From: Ophiothrix spiculata
Taxonomy: Eukaryota; Echinodermata; Ophiuroidea; Amphilepidida; Ophiotrichidae
Strand: one strand, 5' to 3'
Assembly (NCBI GenBank): GCA_000969725.1
Contig: JXSR01S074519.1
DNA: 53,650 bases
Shown here in pieces: positions 46,208-53,650 of this stretch. The notes below the pieces were generated by a model. That model was given only the letters and a program-made list of their open reading frames with translations, was not told where the DNA came from and searched no databases. Position 1 is the first letter of the stretch; each line of letters starts with the position of its first letter. A program made the translations under genes and the position numbers.

Positions 46208-46671
46208 CAGCTATGAACAGTAATAGTTCCTTCTTCTTTCAGATCAATTACTTTCCCTGCAGGAAATTGTACAAATATACTTAAAACTAATAGTTTGATC
46301 CTCCTACCGTGCTTACCACCAATAAAGCCACCAGCCTAACGCTTTCTTGCGTGACACAAATCCTCCTAACTTGGTGCATTTTCATGGCGAGGTCCTCAGT
46401 GCTTATATTGAGGAAGCTCTCATAGCGAGAGCCTTTTCCAAGGAGCTGAAATAAAGTAGACATAGAATATTGAAAAATTAAGAGTATGACAAGGTTTTAA
46501 GAGATTATTCTTCTGTCATTAGCTCTTGTGATTTGATTCACTTTTTTATTTCTTTGATATACATGAGTTCTAGTACATCAGCTCTCATCTTATGACTTGT
46601 ACTTTGAAGGCATATATTTAGGATCCCTTTGATTACATTTTCTTCTTGGGCATTTTTTTTAGATCAGATGG
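46208..46671 (-). repeat. Duplicated fossil segment, copy A
   Basis: About 464 bp shared, in the same orientation, with 51499-51966. Common blocks: CAGGAAATTGTACAAA, AATAGTTTGATCCTCCTAC, CTCATAGCGAGAGCC and GATTACATTTTCTTCTTGGG. It flanks the coding fossil at 47040-48680 on one side. Moderately old by divergence. Confidence 0.85.
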
Positions 46672-47039
46672 TGCTACTTCTCACTTTAAATACCATGTTT
46701 ATCGCTGTCAGTGCGGGTAAGGGTTCAAGATTCATGTATTGAATTGAGCTGAATTGAATTGATTATTAATAGTCAATATTTATTATCTGAGCATAATACG
46801 CAGCGGCGGCGGTCGAAAATATATAATGTATCATTTGGTATAATTAATGATTCATCTACTGCTACCCACGTATTCATTTGTAAGGTGAGGAAACGATTCG
46901 TTGTTATTGGAGCGATTGTCCAGTAGTCTTCCGGTTATCTGATCTTTTGCATCATCTATCTTCCGACTTCCTCTGTTCCACACTATTCTAGATTAAGAAA
47001 TGTACTCATCCCTTCTTCTTTTGATGTAAATTTCCACTT

Positions 47040-48680
47040 GAGGAAATTTTGATGCATAGTATACACATATGACTATGATGACAGTGTCTTGTGCTTCTAT
47101 TACAATCCCATCAACAGAATGGTTGTGGACACTGTACATATCATGGAATATAACCCTAGTGTCAATCTCTTGAGTGTTTGACAGTTCAGGTTCACTGCTG
47201 ACTCCTGTGATAGAAACACAACACTCTCAATGTCTGTGAATCCACCATCAGGCAGGGGTAAGTTGTGTGTGACCCCAGTTTTTGTTGAGATTCCCTTGAT
47301 GTCCACGATATATTGAGAAGTAGCTTTGTTGGATCCTGCATTCCTGAAATTGTTGAAAGGGGGAGTCTTAATGTGGTCTTCAACATTGAAGATCTTTTCT
47401 GGAAGTCCATTTGATCTCCTCACTGTTTCGCTCACTTTCCTGGATTCAGGCCAGTCATCACCCTGTGAAATGAATATATCTACAGTTGGGTGGCACGTTG
47501 TATATTATTGCTCCAAGGAGCCTGGATTGGTATGAACCAAAGGTTTCTTCAACTTGGATGGGTCTTTTGGATAAAAGCCATAGCATCAATGATGAGAGCT
47601 GTTGGTTTGTTACTTGCAGATACTAGGAGTGTTGTGTTTGTCTTATCTAATATAGTTTGTGCTGTGCTTCATATATCAGTTGTATAGCATCATCAGCATT
47701 GCTATTTGTCATTCCCTTGTCCCCCAATGATCTTAATGGCTCTGAACCCAAAGGCACTTGCTTGCATGGCGCATCCAATAGTTTCAGGGAGGGACTCCAG
47801 GAGTGTTGTGTCTGTCTTATCTAATATAGTTTGTGGTGTGCTTCATATATCAGTTGTTAGCCTCATCAGCATTGCTATTTGTCATGCCCTTGTCCCACAA
47901 TGATCATAAAGGCTCTGAACCCAAAGGCACTTGCTTGCATGGCGCATCCAGAAGTTTTCATCTACATCTGTGTAAAAAAGACTGATGGGTATTGTGTGCA
48001 TCCATAGCTGCCAATCATCTCTCTGACATGAACTTGTAGTCCAGATGCCATCATCTTCAGAATTCGCTTTAATATGCTAGTCTCTATCACACCTGTGATT
48101 GAGTTGTGTTTGTCTTGCGTTATCTCTTATCTGGAATGTATTTTATAGGTACTCTCTCTCTGATACAGGCACATCCATCATTGCAAACGCTGTGCTAACT
48201 CTATGTCTGTTCCTAGTTGCAGTGATGTTCTCAGGGGCTTTAAGCTGCACCTTGCTGCACACGCTGTATACACTATACCATCCTGATGTATGATCAGGGG
48301 ATGCATTGGTGCTTGGGTACTGATTCCCTTCTGCAATTCCAACTTGCTTCCATAAGTTTGTATCAGCTAGCTTGCTAACAGCAATATGCGTGTCCTTGGG
48401 AAATTCATTCAAACTTCCAAGAACTTGCTCCGAACATCTGCACATGAGCTGTTTTCATCTGATGGTGCCTGCTGAAGAAGAGGATCTTCCAAGATGCGTT
48501 CCTCTGCATGGAATTCCACTCTTCCATTTTCTTCTTCACACGGTGCCTCAACACAAATAACATAATTATTTTGAGGAGTAGGAGATAGAAGATGTGGGCT
48601 TTCACTTTATCACCATCGACTTCTCTTGCACTGAATTTAAGTCTTTTGAATGACATTTTACACTGTAAACAAGAAAACAT
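47040..48680 (-). pseudogene. Fossil of a repetitive protein-coding element, broken
   Basis: Minus-strand fragments look protein-like. One includes NQQLSSLMLWLLSKRP and another VDGIVIEAQDT, which I associate from memory with a high-copy uncharacterised gene family of invertebrate genomes that has EADTR and DTDV-type motifs. The copy is interrupted by many breaks and by an internal tandem duplication and is certainly not functional. Class undetermined. Confidence 0.5.
47624..47955. repeat. Tandem duplication, 2 x about 165 bp, inside the fossil
   Basis: AGGAGTGTTGTGT, CTTATCTAATATAGTTTGTG, CATCAGCATTGCTATTTGTC and GGCACTTGCTTGCATGGCGC occur twice in the same order. Confidence 0.92.
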
Positions 48681-48920
48681 TCTTGAGAAATTTTACATTT
48701 TCCTACATTTTGAATATATGTTAAATTTGGGAGGTCATCAACAGTTAATTTCAACCAAAATATATTGTGTTGCAATTTTGTCTACGTCAAATCAACAGAT
48801 CTACTAGTATAGCCTAAATTGTTGATTTCTTGTGGAATTTATGATTTGATCACACTACCACCTATGATGAGGCCTGCGGTGCTATTAGGCACTACCACTT
48901 TCACCTGTCTGGCTCTTTCA

Positions 48921-49000
48921 GATAGTGTATACTTTTCATCAAGATAGTGTATACTTTTCCTATAGTGTATACTAGGTATACTTTTCCTTTAGTGGTATAC
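48921..49000. repeat. Short tandem repeat ATAGTGTATACTTTTC
   Basis: Three to four imperfect units directly left of the 9-bp TSD of the element at 49001. The TSD sequence GTGGTATAC resembles the repeat unit, so the element appears to have inserted into this array. Confidence 0.8.
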
Positions 49001-49792
49001 AAGAGAAGAGATCAACGTCGGCCCATTAGCCTTTTCGGTATTTCCAATCTGTTATACAGAAACTCAAATATCGCTAATTTGTTCCATTGAAATACATTGC
49101 GTTTTTGTCAAAATTGGCCAACTTTAGAAGCTCACTGTGGTTGTAATCGGAGTACAATTAAGGTTTTAGACACATACCCATAAGGAGATGAATGTTCCTA
49201 ACATTATTTTATCACAGGTTTCTTAATTGTACTCCTAATAAACACACAAGGGTCATCCGAAGAAACCTATTTTTCGCTATCTGGATAACGCTACCGCGCG
49301 AATGTACCGTATTATCCGTATAATTTATCAGTAGCTCATGACTTATTTTATTGAAAAAAAAAAGAAATAATGAAAAAAAAGGAAAATTGTATCATAGAGA
49401 GTGATAAGTCAAAGAAAATGATTGGATATAATTGAAATAAAAAGAAAAGAAATGAAGAAAAATAGATGTAAAATGAAGACCAAAGCAAGAATCGAACCCG
49501 TGTCCTCAACCACGTGAAGCGAGAATTCTACCATTACACCACGGGTCCTATCTGATTACTATACGAGGAAATTTTAATAGTTATAGAAATGTGAATTGCG
49601 CAAGGCGAAATATACACAAATTTGGAAATTAAAATTGGGGAAATTCTGTTAATTTCTGTTATATTTATTTAAATTATATTATTTAACGAAATATATGGGC
49701 TATTTAGGAAGAGTTTGATGAAAAAAATTAGAGCAAAATGGGTTTGCTAATCGGGCGCAGAGGTTCATGGGCTGACGTTGATCTCTTCTCTT
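49001..49792. mobile_element. 792-bp DNA transposon, 26-bp TIRs, perfect 9-bp TSD (Mutator-like)
   Basis: The left end AAGAGAAGAGATCAACGTCG, then GCCCAT, matches the inverted right end at 25 of 26 positions. Flanks are identical 9-mers GTGGTATAC (48992-49000 and 49793-49801). A 9-bp TSD is typical of Mutator-like elements. No transposase frame; it carries a tRNA-like sequence at 49477-49548. Confidence 0.93.
49477..49548 (-). tRNA. tRNA-like sequence, probably a pseudo-tRNA
   Basis: 72 nt reading GGACCCGTGGTGTAATGGTA, then GAATTCTCGCTTCACG and ACACGGGTTCGATTC. D-loop, anticodon-arm and T-loop landmarks are in order; the loop TTCACGT would place anticodon CAC. The GAATTCTCGCTTC block resembles tRNA-Pro/Gly arms. 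Acceptor-stem pairing is poor (several non-pairs), so this is likely a decayed tRNA or SINE head inside the transposon. Confidence 0.5.
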
Positions 49793-50039
49793 GTGGTATA
49801 CACAGTTAATAAAATCTTCTAGAAGTTTAAAAAAGTCACTATAACGAACATCAGCAGTTTAAAATGCATGGCCATATGTGATACACCACATAAAAAGGGG
49901 CAACTTAGTTTTTATGGCTTTGCTTGAAAATAATGAAAACATTTTTAGAATTGTAATTGAATTGTCGATGAAATTTTGGGGAACAAATTATTTTATTAGA
50001 TGTGGTGCATATTTGATTTAAGAGATGATGGTGGTGACT

Positions 50040-50335
50040 TTACAGGACTTCAAAGCGTGACAGAGTTTTATCTTTCTTTGTCGATTCTGAAAAAGTTACT
50101 TTTTTGGGAAGTAGTTGATCACACATGGCACCTTCATTATTTGGTAGTTGCGGCAGAATTTGGTTTAATTGCTTATTAAAAATCTTGATTGTGGTTGGTT
50201 CTTGACCTGGTTCTTCGACTAATTTCAACGATGTATCCTTTTACAATGTTTTCATCCTGGTTCTCTTTCTTGCAGCGTGTGCATTTGCTGTCTTGAAACT
50301 TCAAATTAGATGGGCAGGTATTGCATAAAAGCATC
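50040..50335 (-). pseudogene. Fragment with zinc-ribbon-like C-x2-C motifs and OB-like tail, broken
   Basis: One minus-strand frame reads CNTCPSNLKFQDSKCTRC, a CxxC-x10-CxxC zinc ribbon, then VKGYIVEIS. A different frame continues LVEEPGQEPTTIKIFNKQL. A ribbon followed by beta-rich sequence recalls the RPA1 C-terminal fold, which animal Helitrons also carry. The reading frame is broken; origin unproven. Confidence 0.35.
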
Positions 50336-50605
50336 TATTTGCAGTAACATTTGAGGATTGTTGGGAGAGAAATTGGAATTTAAATAAATCCTTACCAATG
50401 AGGAATTTTAAATAGAATTTAGCTACTTAATTTTGAAAAATTTGCGATTATTAGTGTTTATCGGTGTATAATTCTGACTCCTGAGACATTATAAGCTTAA
50501 TACTTCATTTACACCTGGGACTATACACATTGCAATATCAAACTGCTTAGTTTTGTCAAAGCTAAACTCATCCAATGCAATATGATTATTCCTAAGTGAT
50601 CAGTA

Positions 50606-50768
50606 CACTGTAAAGTAAAAAGCACTCATTTTGGAACTGGCACTCGTTTTGGTACTCATTTTACCACTTGTTTTGGTACTTGTTTTGGAAATTGAGTATT
50701 AAAACAAGTCCTTTTGTGGTTTTGAAACGAGTGCCAGTTCCAAAACGAGTGCTTTTTACTTTACAGTG
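50606..50768. mobile_element. CACTG-ended foldback MITE with 3-bp TSD
   Basis: 163 bp. Both ends read CACTGTAAAGTAAAAAGCAC, continuing TCRTTTTGGAACTGGCACTC, about 45 bp with one mismatch. GTA flanks both sides (50603-50605 and 50769-50771). CACTG ends with a 3-bp TSD fit the CACTA/EnSpm group. Confidence 0.88.
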
Positions 50769-51498
50769 GTAGCATCTATGGACCTTAGTTCTACAAAAAA
50801 TATTAAAAATACATACCTATAAAGACCAAAACCATTGAAAACCGTTTAACACAGCCAGCAGAAGATCAAATTTGAAATTTGTAGAATCAATTAACCTTTG
50901 ACCTCTAAACCTTTTCACTTTTAAGGCTAAGGACAAAGGCTTAGCACTTAGATTATTTTTCACTAAAGGTTTAGGACTTAAAATTTTGGCAATTAAGGCT
51001 AAGAGTGTGTCCTGAAAGGTTAAATTTTAAAGACTAAGGTTAAGAATTCACAGCTGTTAACCTTAAATTGGTAATAAGGTTAAGAAAATATGTATGTTAA
51101 CCTTTAAATGTCAATGAAAGACTAAGAAAAGGCTATCTTAAACTTTCCATTGGGTAAGGGAGCTGATTCTTTCTTTTTAACATCTGGCTTTTCTTATGTC
51201 TCTGTCTTTCTTATTGGCTGACTCATTATTTTTAATGTCTGGCTTGTCCTAAGGTGTGGCTTGTCCTTAACAGCTGACTCATTGTTTTAACATCTTCCTT
51301 GTCCGTCTTAACAGTTGACGTTTTAACGCCTGGCTCATTCTTCTCATCACCTAGCTCATCTTGCATTCATTGATTTCCATTTATTTTGATCATATCTCAT
51401 ATATGCAATTCAGTTTAAATAGTTGGTAGTTTTACAAAACTCTCCCTCTGTGTACCATGGATTGCAGACCTAAATTTCGCTGTGGCATCCTACAAAAT

Positions 51499-51966
51499 CA
51501 GCTATAAAAGTAGTTCCTCTTCTTTAAACCTCTTCTTTCTGATCAATTTTTTCCCCTACAGGAAATTGTACAAACTAATAGTTTGATCCTCCTACTATGC
51601 TTTCTAATGTAATATAGCCCCATGCATAATGTTTTCTTGCATGACACATGCCCTCCTTGCTTGATGCAGCTTTAGCATGAAGTCTTCTGTGCTGAAATTA
51701 AGAAAGCTCTCATAGGGAGAGCCTTTTCTAAGGAGATGAAATAAAGTAGACATTACAGAATATTAAAAAAATTGAGAATGACAAGGTTAAGAGATTATTC
51801 TTTTGTCATCAGTTCTTGTGATTTGATTCACATTGTTTTTTAATTTTCTTGATTTCCACAAGTTCTGGTACATCAGCGCCTATCTTAAAATGACTTGCAC
51901 TTTGAAGGCTTAAATGTTTTGGATACCTTTGATTACATTTTCTTCTTGGGCATTTTTTAAGATCAG
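51499..51966 (-). repeat. Duplicated fossil segment, copy B
   Basis: Partner of 46208-46671 in the same orientation, 5.3 kb away. I saw no TG...CA ends or TSD that would make the pair LTRs. A segmental duplication or two insertions of one repetitive gene fragment explains it equally well. Confidence 0.85.
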
Positions 51967-52084
51967 CTATGTACTTACAGAATTTGTAAGTTATAAACAA
52001 TAAAAACCAAAATTTTCCTTGATTTTGGTCACAAACATCACTGGCGTTCTTCACTATTGCTTTGAGACCGCTGTATTGCTCAAC

Positions 52085-52400
52085 AAACAGAATGGTGTCA
52101 TCCAAGATTGCCATATTGTGAATGTATGCACCTTGGTATACAGTGTTGTGGTGTTACCTAATTGATGTAGCCTCACTTTGTTTGAAGGGATTCGTTTGGA
52201 TCTCACAGGCTTTTTTCTCTTCTTCAAGTTGATCATTTTCAAACTTTTTCTTGATTCCGTTAAGAGTGTCATCCAAGATTGTCATATTGTATACGTATGC
52301 GCCTTGGTATACAGTGTTGTGGCATTACCTGCATTAATTGATATAGCCTGGCTGTGTTTGAAGTACACAGGCATTTTACTCTTCTGTAATTTGATCATAC
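52085..52400. repeat. Tandem duplication, 2 x about 173 bp
   Basis: GTGTCATCCAAGATTG, CATATTGT, GCCTTGGTATACAGTGTTGT and TTTGAAG-type blocks occur at 52096 and 52268 onward. It lies at the upstream end of the fossil region when read on the minus strand. Confidence 0.9.
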
Positions 52401-52919
52401 CATTCTTGAAAAAAAGTTGAAATATCCACCTGAAGTTGATTAGTCCAATCTCGCCATCACTTTCTCCTTTACCATGTTCTGATCCATAGTAGTTTCATTC
52501 TTTGTTGGTGTGTGATAATGCAATATCCGAAAAAATTGACCCTTACATTGCCCTACACTTCCCATTACTGAAGATCAATCAGAACTGTTATTTTTTATCT
52601 TTCTGTATTTTTTATTATTTTATAAGATACAAATCACAAAGATCAATAATAAATCAATTACAATTACTTGAAAATAATATAATGATAATTGAAATTACCG
52701 AATAATACCTATATATATATATTGCTTTTGCTTTAATATTTGTAATAAACTATTCCCCATTAGTAATTGCACTACAGATCACATACGTTTCAGAACTTCT
52801 GTCCTACAGCGAGCTTTAGGCACACTTTTTGATTTTTTCGATTTTTGAGCCCGTCCACGTCCCGTCCGCGTCCTTGTCCTGTCTTGTTTGGTATAGGTAA
52901 CAATGGTGTTTTTATGTTA

Positions 52920-53072
52920 CTCATTTATTTCATAAGGGGTAGACTACTTTACAGGCCTTTTTGGCCTCCCAGTCTATTCCTCCATATGTCTTCTCTTATT
53001 GTATTTGTACTTTACTGTATTCCTGTATTTTTTTCAAAATGGAAATAAAGCTTGAATTGAAAAAAAAATTGA
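52920..53072 (+). mobile_element. LINE 3' end, copy 2
   Basis: GACTACTTTACAGGCCTTTT, GGCC, then CAGTCTATTCCTCCATATGT, ending AATGGAAATAAAGCTTGAAT and an A run. Homologous to the minus-strand copy at 15105-15275. The poly(A)-like end marks retroposition. Confidence 0.78.
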
Positions 53073-53342
53073 TGATGGTCACTGTTTCTCATACCAAAAA
53101 AGAAATTTAACAATGTACCTGGATGTACTTTTTTGAAGCATTTTGTTCGTTGTTTGTAGGTTATCCTGCAACAGGTATCTTAGCTTGCCTTTTGCTGAAA
53201 TTAGGGCAGACTCCATGAGAGCTCATGTTTTTTTGAAGCCCCTTTTCTTTCTTTGCCAGTCTTTTAAGTCAGGTCATCCACCTTCTCCAAGGTTTCTTTT
53301 TTCATGAAGCCCCTTTTCTTTATCAGTCTTTTCAGCCAGGGT

Positions 53343-53450
53343 CCATATTCATGAAACCCTGCTAAGTAGTCCATTGTCTACTTGTCATATATTGACAGGT
53401 AGACAATAGGTTAGTTGCCAACTATAGTTAGCAGGGTTTCATGAATATGG
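53343..53450. mobile_element. 108-bp foldback element, copy 1
   Basis: CCATATTCATGAAACCCTGC plus TAA is exactly inverted at 53428-53450. A second inverted pair, ATTGTCTACYTGTCA, lies inside. Confidence 0.9.
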
Positions 53451-53531
53451 GCTTAGGTTGTCCATCTCCAAGTTCTCCAAGTTTTCTTCTTCTTTAAGCT
53501 CCTTTTCTTTGTCTGTCTTTTCAGCCAGAGT

Positions 53532-53650
53532 CCATATTCATGAAACCCTGCTAATAATTGGTAACTAAGTTGGTAACTAGCCCATTGTCTACTTGTCATA
53601 TTTTGACAGGTAGACAATAGGTTAGTTGCCAACTGGTTTCATGAATATGG
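53532..53650. mobile_element. Foldback element, copy 2, reaching the window end
   Basis: Same ends and interior as 53343-53450, and the same left flank (CTTTTCAGCCAG). So the flank and element were duplicated together in tandem, about 190 bp apart. Confidence 0.88.

Noticed and set aside
49477-49548. Functional tRNA gene
   Set aside because: Acceptor-stem pairing is poor and it lies inside a transposon; kept only as tRNA-like.
46208-51966. Direct repeats as LTRs of a retroelement
   Set aside because: No TG...CA ends, primer-binding site or flanking duplication was seen, and the repeats themselves look like part of a coding fossil.

Overview
The window is animal (metazoan) nuclear DNA: AT-rich, intron-rich, with GT-AG splice sites throughout and a very high load of small DNA transposons, tRNA-derived SINEs and LINE 3' ends. 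The genes and repeat types suggest a marine invertebrate deuterostome such as an echinoderm or hemichordate. That placement is an inference from repeat style and gene architecture, not a species call.

Two host genes can be reconstructed, with reading phase agreeing at every splice junction. (1) On the minus strand, 750-22959: an Sfmbt-type Polycomb/chromatin gene, with an FCS zinc finger, four MBT repeats, a very long low-complexity region of about 1,250 residues in one 3.8 kb exon, and the first half of a SAM domain whose last exon lies left of the window. The true first exon(s) were not found. (2) On the plus strand, 34037-41214: a complete WBP4 (FBP21) gene, a spliceosomal protein with an N-terminal matrin/U1C-type zinc finger, one WW domain and a conserved basic C-terminus, 299 aa in seven coding exons. 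The two genes are divergent and about 11 kb apart. That spacer holds a GC-richer promoter-like patch near 26.5-27.2 kb, two orphan coding-looking stretches and many mobile elements.

Most of the rest is mobile-element sediment. Many elements can be bounded exactly by terminal inverted repeats (TIRs) plus target-site duplications (TSDs): TA-flanked, TTAA-flanked, 3-bp-flanked, a CAGG-ended group with 5-6 bp TSDs, and one 792-bp element with a perfect 9-bp TSD and a tRNA-like sequence inside. Foldback MITEs, tandem repeats, an assembly gap and two copies of one LINE 3' end are also present. From about 46 to 52.4 kb lies a broken, internally duplicated fossil of a repetitive protein-coding element.

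No prokaryotic-type system, CRISPR array or operon is present. The most notable items are the combined FCS + 4xMBT + giant linker + SAM architecture, the exact 95-bp copy of its internal exon at the window edge, the nested and bounded transposon set, and the single-WW WBP4.
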